Virus record (IMG/VR): IMGVR_UViG_3300030406_001027
Location: 15,407 to 39,272 of that record
DNA from: a virus
DNA length: 23,866 nt
Reading direction: 5' to 3' (one strand)
The position numbers and the translations under genes were made by a program. The notes beneath the pieces were generated by a model. It saw nothing but the letters and a program-made list of their open reading frames with translations, did no database searches and was not told the DNA's origin. This document shows positions 4,484 to 10,688 of this stretch, in pieces; the stretch's first letter is position 1; each line of letters starts with the position of its first letter.

Positions 4484-5089
4484 ATGAAACCAATACGTAA
4501 AGATGAACAAGTATACTTAAAAGAGTACATCAATAGAAAGTTTGATCGTCATAGGTCACACTTGGAGTCTGAAAGACAAATTGATGTAGACAATTCTGTA
4601 GAAAGGAATCTATCAAAGTTTAAAAAGACATTGAACTTGAATGATATGATTAAAACAGTAACTAAATTATCATCAGATTATATTGATTTTGTAGATAACT
4701 ATGAATCACGTAAGTTAGATAAAAAAAGACGTTTAATTGAAGCTGGTGAGAAACTACAAAAAAAACTGAGTAAGTGGCAATCTATTAGAAGATGGGAGAA
4801 AACTCCTGATTTTGTAGGAAGATTGACAGGTGATGATAATCCAATAGATATAACTGATATAGATAAATTTCTTACATCAGTATGCGAAGAAGAAACTGTG
4901 AAAGCATACGATAGAAGTAAGAAAGGTCAAGCTATCAGAAAACTAGATGCACAAAGAGAAGAAGCAGAAAATGCATTATACTCTGGTGGATCTATTCAAG
5001 CTGTGAGACAATACATTAATAGTGTATTCACTCAAGCAGGAATTGCTGATAACGTTGCAAAGAATTTGTTGATGTTATCTCAAAAATAA
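4484..5089 (+). CDS. Hypothetical helical early protein, 201 residues
   Basis: The largest gene of the early block, not recognised. An in-frame ATG at 4457 lies inside the inverted repeat; the ATG at 4484, 4 nt after AAAGGAA, is the better start. The product is highly charged and mostly helical: Arg/Lys/Glu-rich residues 1-40, a coiled-coil-like segment around residues 75-100 (ESRKLDKKRRLIEAGEKLQK), a loop with WEKTPDFVGRLTGDDNP, then another helical part ending VAKNLLMLSQK. No membrane span or catalytic motif. Its leader hairpin suggests its translation is controlled. Confidence 0.65.
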   Translation: MKPIRKDEQVYLKEYINRKFDRHRSHLESERQIDVDNSVERNLSKFKKTLNLNDMIKTVTKLSSDYIDFVDNYESRKLDKKRRLIEAGEKLQKKLSKWQSIRRWEKTPDFVGRLTGDDNPIDITDIDKFLTSVCEEETVKAYDRSKKGQAIRKLDAQREEAENALYSGGSIQAVRQYINSVFTQAGIADNVAKNLLMLSQK

Positions 5090-5175
5090 TTACTACTACA
5101 AGAACAACCAAGTTATAGGACAAAGCTTTGCTCACTGTCATAACTGTAACGTAAGGGAGTAGCTACAGTAGTAAT
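5089..5175 (+). ncRNA. Candidate structured RNA of about 87 nt
   Basis: ATTACTACT (5089-5097) pairs exactly with AGTAGTAAT (5167-5175) to close the element. Inside, AGTTAT-GACA (5111-5116, 5119-5122) pairs with TGTC-ATAACT (5136-5145) with a 2-nt bulge, tipped by AGC-TTT-GCT. A weak third stem CTGTA/TACAG (5144-5148/5164-5168) competes with the other two. The gap has no gene. It lies directly upstream of the hairpin and gene at 5225. It is not a tRNA. Possible roles: leader RNA, small regulatory RNA, or processing site. Confidence 0.45.
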
Positions 5176-5176
5176 C

Positions 5177-5207
5177 GGTATCCCCCCACACTTACGTGGG
5201 GGTTACC
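5177..5207 (+). ncRNA. Strong C-run/G-run leader hairpin
   Basis: CCCCCAC (5183-5189) pairs with GTGGGGG (5196-5202) around ACTTAC, and GGTA (5177-5180) pairs with TACC (5204-5207), giving 11 bp with a small bulge. It ends 7 nt before AGAAAGGAA and 17 nt before the ATG at 5225. No U-run follows. The position suggests control of ribosome access or protection of the 5' end of a processed mRNA. Confidence 0.55.
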
Positions 5208-5224
5208 TCAACAGAAAGGAACTT

Positions 5225-5452
5225 ATGAAAAACGAAAACAACAATATAGTTTATTGTGTTGTACAAATCGATTGGACTTGGACAACTAATGAACCAAGAC
5301 CGAGTATAATTGCAACTTATGGCAATCGTGAAGATGCTATACAGAAGCAAGATCTTATGAAAAAGATAGCGACTATTGATCAAAGCAAGATGCAGTTCAA
5401 AGTAATATCTATAACTTACGAGGAGAAAGATGCATCCAAGAAAGCAGATTAA
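5225..5452 (+). CDS. Small hypothetical early protein, 75 residues
   Basis: Not recognised. AAAGGAA lies 3-4 nt before the ATG. The 75-residue product looks like a small alpha/beta domain: an N-terminal strand (NIVYCVVQIDWTWTTN), then a helix with REDAIQKQDLMKKIA and a second strand (FKVISITYEE). This strand-helix-strand order resembles short phage proteins of unknown role. Its translation probably depends on the hairpin immediately upstream. It overlaps the next gene by 23 nt. Confidence 0.6.
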   Translation: MKNENNNIVYCVVQIDWTWTTNEPRPSIIATYGNREDAIQKQDLMKKIATIDQSKMQFKVISITYEEKDASKKAD

Positions 5453-5588
5453 GATACTAAATGATGCTACTAAAAGAGCTTTGAAAGATGTAGATAAACA
5501 GCGTGGAGAAGCTCCACCTGACTACATCGCAGAGTTCTTTAAGTGGTGTAAGTTAGTAAAGAAATATATCAAGGAGGCATTGAACTAA
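5430..5588 (+). CDS. Small early protein, 52 residues
   Basis: ATG at 5430 after GAGGAG (4 nt spacing), TAA at 5588. The product starts MHPRKQIKILNDATKRALKD, followed by VDKQRGEAPPDYIAEFFKWC and a basic helix. It is helical with a single Cys and no known motif. The strong ribosome-binding site, the 23-nt overlap with its upstream neighbour and a TAATG junction with the next gene make it a probable gene although short. Confidence 0.6.
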   Translation: MHPRKQIKILNDATKRALKDVDKQRGEAPPDYIAEFFKWCKLVKKYIKEALN

Positions 5589-5755
5589 TGCCATTTACAC
5601 CTGATCCAAAAAAAGAAATAAATATCAAAGCAATAGAAAAGCTATTGAATGATAATAATTTAACATACGATATAACTTTGGTTACTGATCATTCGATATT
5701 AGTAAATATTGAAGTCATGCCTAAAGATTATGTAGAAGCAGAGGAGATAGAATGA
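5588..5755 (+). CDS. Small acidic early protein, 55 residues
   Basis: ATG at 5588 overlaps the previous stop (TAATG); CAAGGAGG about 8 nt upstream serves as ribosome-binding site. The product starts MPFTPDPKKEINIKAIEKLL and ends in an acidic stretch (YVEAEEIE). A helix followed by a strand pair (YDITLVTDHSILVNIEVMP) suggests a small alpha/beta fold. Stop and next ATG overlap (ATGA at 5752-5755). Function not recognised. Confidence 0.6.
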   Translation: MPFTPDPKKEINIKAIEKLLNDNNLTYDITLVTDHSILVNIEVMPKDYVEAEEIE

Positions 5756-5946
5756 AAAAACATAAACATGAAAATGTAGAAAGAGAAGAGCTACATGTAT
5801 ATATGTTCCAAAACATCAAGCATAATATTAGTTTGTTTGTTGATGCAAAGAGTGGGAACCATGCATGTGAGTTATTTGATAAATGTGATTTTCCAAACAG
5901 AACAGATTGGAAGATCTTTGTAGAACTAGGGAGTCAACCAACATGA
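5752..5946 (+). CDS. Small hypothetical early protein, 64 residues
   Basis: Not recognised. Product begins with a His/Lys/Glu-rich stretch (KKHKHENVEREELHVYMF), then a strand (HNISLFVDAKSG) and a helix with two cysteines (HACELFDKCDF). It follows the previous gene in an ATGA overlap with GAGGAG just upstream, so it is co-translated. It looks like another small alpha/beta early protein. Confidence 0.6.
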   Translation: MKKHKHENVEREELHVYMFQNIKHNISLFVDAKSGNHACELFDKCDFPNRTDWKIFVELGSQPT

Positions 5947-6302
5947 AACGAAAAACAGTATGGAATGTAATAATATGGAAAGCAAATGGTGATGAAAACA
6001 TTAGAGTATTTGTACAAAGACCTGACTTTGCAAATATTTATCCATTAATTGATACTGATATGATAGAATTTGCAAGAGGATATCATGAAGATCAAGGTGG
6101 TTATTTTGACATGCATTGTGATGAAGAAGCAAAGCTCAAAAATAAACCAGTTAATGAAAGAGCTACTAAAGCTTGGTATGCTTGGCAAAAGAAAACTGGA
6201 CATATGTCCTTACCAGGTGATACTATCAATGGCGATGTAGCCATATTAAAAGAAGTAAAGGAACCTAATGAGGAGGTACAAGGTGTCATTAAAGTTGCCT
6301 AA
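5943..6302 (+). CDS. Hypothetical early protein, 119 residues
   Basis: The start at 5943 overlaps the previous stop (ATGA) and has GGGAG upstream; an in-frame ATG at 5907 would overlap the previous gene more and lacks a ribosome-binding site. The product starts MKRKTVWNVIIWKANGDENI, a strand-type N-terminus, then a helix, a WYAWQKKTGHM stretch (residues about 78-88) and a C-terminal strand. No family recognised. Aromatic-rich central part suggests a compact soluble domain. Confidence 0.6.
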   Translation: MKRKTVWNVIIWKANGDENIRVFVQRPDFANIYPLIDTDMIEFARGYHEDQGGYFDMHCDEEAKLKNKPVNERATKAWYAWQKKTGHMSLPGDTINGDVAILKEVKEPNEEVQGVIKVA

Positions 6303-6495
6303 AACTAAAATAGTTAAAGAAGCAGAACAACAAGTGGCTAATTTAAAGACTTCTATCGACTTGATGTCGAATATCATTGAATTAGCTGCTGTATCTGATA
6401 AACATGCATTACAGTTACAACAATGGATAAAAGAATATTCTTTAGACATTGAGTTACTTGATGCACAAATAACGGAGGTTGCAACACATGATTGA
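6283..6495 (+). CDS. Small helical early protein, 70 residues
   Basis: A GTG at 6283 lies 6 nt after an excellent GAGGAGG (6270-6276); the in-frame ATG at 6268 is upstream of this site and therefore unlikely. The product (from MSLKLPKTKIVKEAEQQ) is a long helix with heptad-like Leu/Ile spacing, ending in LDAQITEV. Possibly a dimeric coiled-coil protein. Not recognised. It overlaps the end of the gene before and the start of the gene after. Confidence 0.6.
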   Translation: MSLKLPKTKIVKEAEQQVANLKTSIDLMSNIIELAAVSDKHALQLQQWIKEYSLDIELLDAQITEVATHD

Positions 6496-6664
6496 TAAAA
6501 ATGCTGCGATGAAAGCTGATTATCTTAGAGTGTTAGCTGAAAATAAAAAGCTAAAACAAGAGAATGCTAATCTTCAAAAGGAGATCCATGTGATGAAATC
6601 TATTATCCCAAAGGATGAGATGGAGTCATGGCCAACTGGGTTAGGAGATAAAAAGGATGAGTGA
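6488..6664 (+). CDS. Small coiled-coil early protein, 58 residues
   Basis: ATG at 6488 after ACGGAGGT (8 nt spacing). Residues about 10-45 form a clear coiled coil (DYLRVLAENKKLKQENANLQ), like a leucine-zipper spacer or short DNA-associated adaptor. No basic DNA-binding region precedes it. The C-terminus is short and charged (LGDKKDE). It overlaps both flanking genes. The paired coiled-coil genes 6283 and 6488 might form a complex; this is inference. Confidence 0.6.
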   Translation: MIDKNAAMKADYLRVLAENKKLKQENANLQKEIHVMKSIIPKDEMESWPTGLGDKKDE

Positions 6665-6947
6665 TGAATATACAATAGGTTCTGATCGTGTAGTTCGTTT
6701 GGAAAAACGAGGTAGAGGATTCAGAAGATTAATCACAGCGATAAATGATTTACCATTATATGGTATCATACACGCTACACATCCTAGTTTGGTAAATGAA
6801 CTAGAGCTGCTTAAAGATAAATTGAAAACTCTTATTGCAGAAAACAATAAGTCTTTATCAGAATATTATTTACCAAGAGAAGAATCGATAAACTCAGATC
6901 CTTTGAAGGATAACATAATTAATCAGTACACACAGAAAGGTACTTAA
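6657..6947 (+). CDS. Hypothetical early protein, last gene of the first early block
   Basis: Not recognised. The ATG at 6657 is preceded by GGAG. The 96-residue protein has a basic start (RVVRLEKRGRGFRRL), a middle with ITAINDLPLYGIIHATHPSL and a helical C-terminus. RKxxGRGxRRL-type sequence could bind RNA or DNA. It ends 4 nt inside the stop of the convergent minus-strand gene (6944-7222), so this is where the early block meets the minus-strand island. No terminator hairpin is seen there. Confidence 0.6.
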   Translation: MSDEYTIGSDRVVRLEKRGRGFRRLITAINDLPLYGIIHATHPSLVNELELLKDKLKTLIAENNKSLSEYYLPREESINSDPLKDNIINQYTQKGT

Positions 6948-7222
6948 ATCCAATTTTTTGGAATACAGAGTACTTCACCGAACTCGATTATATTATCATT
7001 TTCGTCTTTAGAGTAAGTACCGAAAGTGGTAATATAGTCGTCTGTTTCTTTATAAATCCAACCTTTAGTTTTAGACACAGCAGGTCTAAACTTTTCCATT
7101 TGTTCTTTAGATAACCAACCAGTTTCAGATTGAGCATCAAGCCATGTTATATGATCTCTAATGGGTCTATACGGAAACTCTTTAGAAAGTTTCTTTTTTT
7201 TAGTGTATCGTCTCGCTGCCAT
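6944..7222 (-). CDS. Hypothetical protein of minus-strand island, 92 residues
   Basis: Not recognised. The product starts MAARRYTKKKKLSKEFPYRP, is basic at its N-terminus and has a beta-rich C-terminal half (GWIYKETDDYITTFGTYS; EFGEVLCIPKNWI), perhaps a small beta-barrel. It is the last gene of the five-gene minus-strand island and overlaps its upstream neighbour by 23 nt; its end overlaps the convergent plus-strand gene by 4 nt. The start has only weak ribosome-binding sequence. Confidence 0.6.
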   Translation of the reverse strand: MAARRYTKKKKLSKEFPYRPIRDHITWLDAQSETGWLSKEQMEKFRPAVSKTKGWIYKETDDYITTFGTYSKDENDNIIEFGEVLCIPKNWI

Positions 7223-7481
7223 GATCTAGATAATTTAAGTGAGTGTATTCATCATATTCTTTTGATGGTACAGATAGACCATGCTCTTCCAATAATAATT
7301 GAAGATGTGTAGATGTTATAATAGCAAGAGACATAGACTGAGCTACATCTTTTGGTAAACAAGGATCTTGTGCCATAAGAAATTCAGTTACTTTCTTAGC
7401 ACTCACTTTCTCTATAAAGTGCTGAGAGTAAGGGTCTTTCTTCTTACGTTGTTTTGGTACAAATTTGTATATTATTGCCAT
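7200..7481 (-). CDS. Hypothetical protein of minus-strand island, about 93 residues
   Basis: I prefer the ATG at 7481, about 9 nt after AGAGGT; an in-frame ATG at 7490 lies directly on that site. The product has a basic start (IIYKFVPKQRKKKDPYSQHF), then helices with KKVTEFLMAQDPCLPKDVAQ and a terminal acidic region. No known motif. It follows the HNH nuclease gene and may assist it, but only position suggests so. Confidence 0.6.
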   Translation of the reverse strand: MAIIYKFVPKQRKKKDPYSQHFIEKVSAKKVTEFLMAQDPCLPKDVAQSMSLAIITSTHLQLLLEEHGLSVPSKEYDEYTHLNYLDHGSETIH

Positions 7482-7513
7482 AATGAACATACCTCTAGCG
7501 AGGATAAATTAAG

Positions 7514-7885
7514 CTAATATTTGACCTGCATTAAGAAGTCAATATGGGATTTGCATATTGGTAAAAGTTTGTCATAGATCTCTTTTTGGACATATTCTAT
7601 GTTATTTTTATCGTTTTTATCCCATAAAATGTAGAATTTACTAGCATAATCCATAGGATCTATACCTAATTTTTGCCAAAATTTACGTTCACCAGTCATA
7701 TGTAATTGATGATGATGTGCGTAGCATAAAGGTATAGTCCAGCAATCACTAACTTTTTGTGATATGCCACGTTTCTCAGCTATAGTTATATGATGTGCCT
7801 GGCATTCGTGATACATACAAAGTAGACATTGCTGACTAGCTATCCATTGTAAGTATTTTTTTGACTTCCAATTTTTTTTTGACAC
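7514..7885 (-). CDS. HNH-type nuclease (DUF968/YbcO/Ref-like)
   Basis: A metal-dependent DNA endonuclease of 123 residues. Visible motifs: C20-x2-C23 (CLLC), HH at 31-32 (QAHHI), C54-x2-H57HH (PLCYAHHHQLH) and GERKFW at about 65-70. The CxxC...HH...C..HHxxLH order with GER-W matches the phage recombination-associated HNH proteins related to DUF968 and Ref. These act on recombination or DNA repair intermediates. The GTG start at 7885 has AAAGG 5 nt upstream and overlaps the upstream HTH gene by 50 nt, so the two are coupled. Confidence 0.75.
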   Translation of the reverse strand: MSKKNWKSKKYLQWIASQQCLLCMYHECQAHHITIAEKRGISQKVSDCWTIPLCYAHHHQLHMTGERKFWQKLGIDPMDYASKFYILWDKNDKNNIEYVQKEIYDKLLPICKSHIDFLMQVKY

Positions 7886-8333
7886 CCTGACCTTTTATAG
7901 TATTTCTTACTTTTACGTAACCAAAATATATGGCCAGACTGCGTAATGCATCGTGGACTAAATTACTGGCTTTACGTTCAGTAAGATTCATACATTTACT
8001 GATTTCAGTTATAGAGTAATTTTGGTAACAAAAGTACTTTAGAATGATTATAAACTGTGGCAGCAGCTCTTCTGATATTTTAGCCAGTATACTGAAAGCT
8101 CCAATCTTGGAGTCCATTATACCTTCAGATCCATAGTCTAGTTTAGGTTCATAGCTAGAAGCTCTACCACCTAGCTGTGATATTTCACATAATCGTCTAT
8201 ATCTAGATCCAGCTACAAATTCAGATTCTGTGATTAGCTGCCTATGAAACATATAATCAAGTCTAGATTCTCTTACATTTTTCATGACTGTTTTCTTATC
8301 AAATTGCTTTGCAACTAGCTCTAGTTTATCCAT
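7836..8333 (-). CDS. DUF6456-like HTH DNA-binding protein
   Basis: A 165-residue protein resembling the DUF6456 pattern: residues 41-50 read AGSRYRRLCE, followed by an intermediate linker, a helix at 75-100 (KIGAFSILAKISEELLPQFI) and a helix-turn-helix at about 107-136 (ITEISKCMNLTERKASNLVH, then LRSLAIYFGY). In such proteins the C-terminal HTH resembles sigma-factor region 4. It probably regulates phage transcription or marks DNA. Overlaps the HNH gene; AGGAAG in the end of the upstream gene is its ribosome-binding site. Match is by pattern, not by search. Confidence 0.65.
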   Translation of the reverse strand: MDKLELVAKQFDKKTVMKNVRESRLDYMFHRQLITESEFVAGSRYRRLCEISQLGGRASSYEPKLDYGSEGIMDSKIGAFSILAKISEELLPQFIIILKYFCYQNYSITEISKCMNLTERKASNLVHDALRSLAIYFGYVKVRNTIKGQGVKKKLEVKKILTMDS

Positions 8334-8622
8334 ACTTCCTTATATAAGATTGAATGGATTTATCAACAAGCGATTTGAATAGATCATCTTTATTGTATTT
8401 ACCTAGTAATCTATCCACACGATTACTAGATCTACAATTATGATAAAACAAGATTTTACTTTTACACCCATACCTTTTGGTAGGTTGTAAAAGGTAAGAC
8501 ATTATAATTGAGAGATTATATACAAAATAATCTTTCTCAGTTTTAATTGTTTGTTTACCTTGCAATATTTTGATAGAAGTATTGTACTTACTATTTAAAA
8601 AGTTATGAACGTTAATCAACAT
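8326..8622 (-). CDS. Hypothetical protein of minus-strand island, start uncertain
   Basis: The frame is open from the far side down to TAA at 8328-8326. It could start at ATG 8622, at 8658 (which would run into the plus-strand nuclease gene) or at ATG 8502. None has a clear Shine-Dalgarno sequence. The product is basic (TKRYGCKSKILFYH; RSSNRVDRLLGKYNKDDLF) with no motif I recognise. Its stop overlaps the ATG of the next gene with a good ribosome-binding site inside it, which supports a real gene. A plus-strand promoter candidate lies within its 5' part. Confidence 0.45.
   Translation of the reverse strand: MLINVHNFLNSKYNTSIKILQGKQTIKTEKDYFVYNLSIIMSYLLQPTKRYGCKSKILFYHNCRSSNRVDRLLGKYNKDDLFKSLVDKSIQSYIRKYG
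8570..8597 (+). promoter_or_regulatory. Candidate promoter for the nuclease-SSB operon (TTGATA, 16 bp, TATTTA)
   Basis: TTGATA (8570-8575) and TATTTA (8592-8597) have 16-bp spacing; transcription would begin near 8604, about 30 nt before the ATG at 8635. A weaker leftward signal (TTGATT near 8618, TAAATA near 8596) overlaps it, which would make a compact divergent promoter pair. Confidence 0.4.
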
Positions 8623-8634
8623 AAAGGATTTAAA

Positions 8635-9417
8635 ATGCTTAAAAAAGAATATTGTCATAGTCCTAGTTCAGCTAATGCATTCATAGATTCTCCAGCATAC
8701 TGGATTATTACGAAATTATATGATTTCGAAGGCCCTGTAAATGCTAGAATGTCTATGGGTACAGCAGCAGAACATGCAGCTAACGAAGCTATGAGTAATC
8801 TTGACATGGATGAAAGCCAAGTACAGAAGGTTACTGAAGCTAAGTTTGATGAAGAAACTAAAAATGAGTTCAAAGATGCACCTGAACGTGAGTGGGCAGT
8901 AGATATAGCTATGAGATTTGCACAAAATCTTACAGAGTTTGGCCCTTTAGTATCTTATCAAAAAGAAACTATTACCAAACATGATAGTTTAAAATACCCA
9001 ATTAAGACTTTAACAGACTTTGAGTTTGAAGATTTTATTGTAGATACTAAAGCTACTGCATATTTGAAAAGACTCAAGAAAGGTACACTAGATCCTAATT
9101 GGTATCCGAAAGCAGCTGATGTAAGACAACAGTTATTGTATCAGCATGTACGCAACAAACCTACGATGTTGCTATATGCTTCTCGGTCAGATCATGAAGC
9201 AATAGATATGGTAGATCGTGATGAACATATGCTCAAAGAGCTTATTCATGCTATGCAGACCATAGAACATATTACTTCTATAGCTAAAACCAAAGAGGAT
9301 ATAATCAGAATGTTTCCATTGAATATGGATAACTTCAGGTGGGGTAAAGAACCTGACTCCCCATACAAGGAGTTTGCCAAGAAGTTGTGGACTAAAGCAT
9401 TCGATTATACTATATAA
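8635..9417 (+). CDS. PD-(D/E)XK nuclease, RecB/Cas4-like exonuclease
   Basis: A DNA exonuclease or recombination nuclease of 260 residues. Visible motifs of the RecB-like/Cas4-like fold: SPSSANAFIDSPAYWIITK (9-27), G-x4-H at 42-47 (MGTAAEH), Asp 128 (LTDFEF), D137-x-K139 (IVDTKA) and Q165-x3-Y169 (QQLLY). Together these are the His, Asp, D-x-K and QxxxY set of this family (PF12705-type). The ATG at 8635 follows AAAGGA at 6 nt; an ATG at 8605 in the same frame lacks a site. Paired with the downstream ssDNA-binding protein, it suggests recombination-dependent replication or DNA processing. Confidence 0.8.
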   Translation: MLKKEYCHSPSSANAFIDSPAYWIITKLYDFEGPVNARMSMGTAAEHAANEAMSNLDMDESQVQKVTEAKFDEETKNEFKDAPEREWAVDIAMRFAQNLTEFGPLVSYQKETITKHDSLKYPIKTLTDFEFEDFIVDTKATAYLKRLKKGTLDPNWYPKAADVRQQLLYQHVRNKPTMLLYASRSDHEAIDMVDRDEHMLKELIHAMQTIEHITSIAKTKEDIIRMFPLNMDNFRWGKEPDSPYKEFAKKLWTKAFDYTI

Positions 9418-9473
9418 GGTATATGCAACAAATCGGTAAATTAATAAAACACATGAACAGAAAGAGGAAGAAC

Positions 9474-9971
9474 ATGACTCAAACAGAGACATATCAAGCA
9501 ACTGTCAAGGGTGTAAAGGACATCCATGACGATGAGAATCCAGTTAAATACTGGCTATCCGTAGAACTAGAGAATGGTATGGATAGAAGATTGTATGTAG
9601 ATCAAAATTGTAGACACATACAGAAAGGTCAAAAGGTTACTGTAACTGGTTATCCAATCAAGAAACCAGGCAGCAACAATCAAACTTGTGTAAAGATTGA
9701 AACAGATGGTGAAGCTCCACCTTCAGCTGTGGTTAATGCTACTGCTAGATCTAATGGTGCTAAATCTGTATCAAACACAATGGATGTTTGGAAAGAAAAA
9801 TATCGTTTGACTATGAGCAATCTATTAGCTGCTGCTATACAATCAGGTAACTTAACTAATGTAACAGCTTCAAGCAGTGAATCGTTGGATAAGGTAACCT
9901 ATGATGACATAGATAAATTCGTTCGTAAAATACTTGATGCTAAATATGATGGTGATGAGGCCCCATTCTAA
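9474..9971 (+). CDS. ssb: Single-stranded DNA-binding protein (OB-fold, SSB-like tail)
   Basis: A 165-residue protein. Residues about 5-77 form a beta-rich OB-fold candidate (YQATVKGVKDI; YWLSVELENG; KGQKVTVTGYPIKK). A linker and C-terminal helical region follow, and the extreme C-terminus reads DGDEAPF: an acidic tail ending in Pro-Phe like the DDDIPF tail of bacterial SSB, which recruits partner proteins. The ATG at 9474 follows AGAGGAAG; an ATG at 9453 and earlier ones lack a good site. It would coat ssDNA made during replication or by the upstream nuclease. I see no primary-sequence match to T7 gp2.5. Confidence 0.7.
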   Translation: MTQTETYQATVKGVKDIHDDENPVKYWLSVELENGMDRRLYVDQNCRHIQKGQKVTVTGYPIKKPGSNNQTCVKIETDGEAPPSAVVNATARSNGAKSVSNTMDVWKEKYRLTMSNLLAAAIQSGNLTNVTASSSESLDKVTYDDIDKFVRKILDAKYDGDEAPF

Positions 9972-10174
9972 TGGAAATCGTAGCTATCATAATGCATCTA
10001 GTAAATGGATCTGTAGTTGAGGCATCTGTCTCAGCTACTGTTCCCAAGATGTTATGCACTGAGGTAGTGAAACAACATGTTGTTTTAGATGTAGATAAAA
10101 GCAAAATGCTATACAAAGGTGAACCAGTACTTATGTATTATTGTAAAACTAAGAAAGGAAACTTAACATCATGA
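9971..10174 (+). CDS. Small hypothetical protein, 67 residues
   Basis: TAATG overlap with the SSB-like gene. The product is beta-rich and mildly hydrophobic at its N-terminus (EIVAIIMHLVNGSVVEASV), with a Lys-rich middle and a terminal TKKGNLTS. The ribosome-binding site of the next gene (AAAGGAA) lies near its end. Not recognised; it may accompany DNA processing by position. Confidence 0.6.
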   Translation: MEIVAIIMHLVNGSVVEASVSATVPKMLCTEVVKQHVVLDVDKSKMLYKGEPVLMYYCKTKKGNLTS

Positions 10175-10497
10175 TTACACAAGAACGACTAGAGAAAGCT
10201 TTAACATTTTTAGCAGATACTGATGAGCAACATGCCAAAGTAACTGCTGGTGTAGATTATATCAAAGATCTAGCTAAGTCTCTTAAAGGTAGGTTTATTC
10301 TTAATTGTGAAGATCAAAAATCTGTAGCAATGAAAGAACATGCTTGGTACGCTTCTGACCATTACAAAAAGCACATAGAAGAAAAACGTGCTTTAGTAGA
10401 AGAAGCAACTAAGCTAGAGAATAACAGAGCTAAAGAGAACTTAGTTATTGATGTTTGGCGTACACTAGAAGCTTCAAGAAGAAACGCAAAAGTATGA
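10171..10497 (+). CDS. Conserved phage protein, helical, 108 residues
   Basis: The product starts MITQERLEKALTFLADTDEQ, then HAKVTAGVDYIKDLAKSLKG, KEHAWYASDHYKKHIEEK, and ends LVIDVWRTLEASRRNAKV. I recall this arrangement (ERLEKAL-FLA-TD; A-YASD-Y; VWRxLxAxRR) from many phages near exonuclease and SSB genes, without a known function. All-helical; probably a small accessory of DNA recombination or replication, as inference. ATGA-type overlap with the previous gene. Confidence 0.65.
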   Translation: MITQERLEKALTFLADTDEQHAKVTAGVDYIKDLAKSLKGRFILNCEDQKSVAMKEHAWYASDHYKKHIEEKRALVEEATKLENNRAKENLVIDVWRTLEASRRNAKV

Positions 10498-10688
10498 AAT
10501 ATTTAGTCAAAGTGTGGGCGTGGAAACCTCTTAATGCAGAGGTAATCATTCATGCCCATACTGAACAAGAAGCATTAGAGAAAATAAAAAATTTAAAAGA
10601 AGGTGAAATAGAGTGGAGCAGTAATCCTCTCAAGGGAGATAGAGTAACTTATGAAGTCTTTTCTAAATCTGACAAAGACACAGACTAG
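10494..10688 (+). CDS. Small hypothetical protein, 64 residues
   Basis: The ATG at 10494 overlaps the previous stop (ATGA), while the in-frame upstream ATG at 10455 lies inside that gene, so 10494 is preferred. The product has a strand (KYLVKVWAWKPLNAEVIIHA) then a helix (EQEALEKIKNLKEGEIEW), an alpha/beta look, and a short C-terminus. Not recognised. The next gene starts inside its last 38 nt. Confidence 0.55.
   Translation: MKYLVKVWAWKPLNAEVIIHAHTEQEALEKIKNLKEGEIEWSSNPLKGDRVTYEVFSKSDKDTD

Noticed and set aside
9187-9501. Minus-strand frame of 104 codons
   Set aside because: Antisense to the nuclease and SSB-type genes, Cys/Phe-rich in an artefactual way, no ribosome-binding site.
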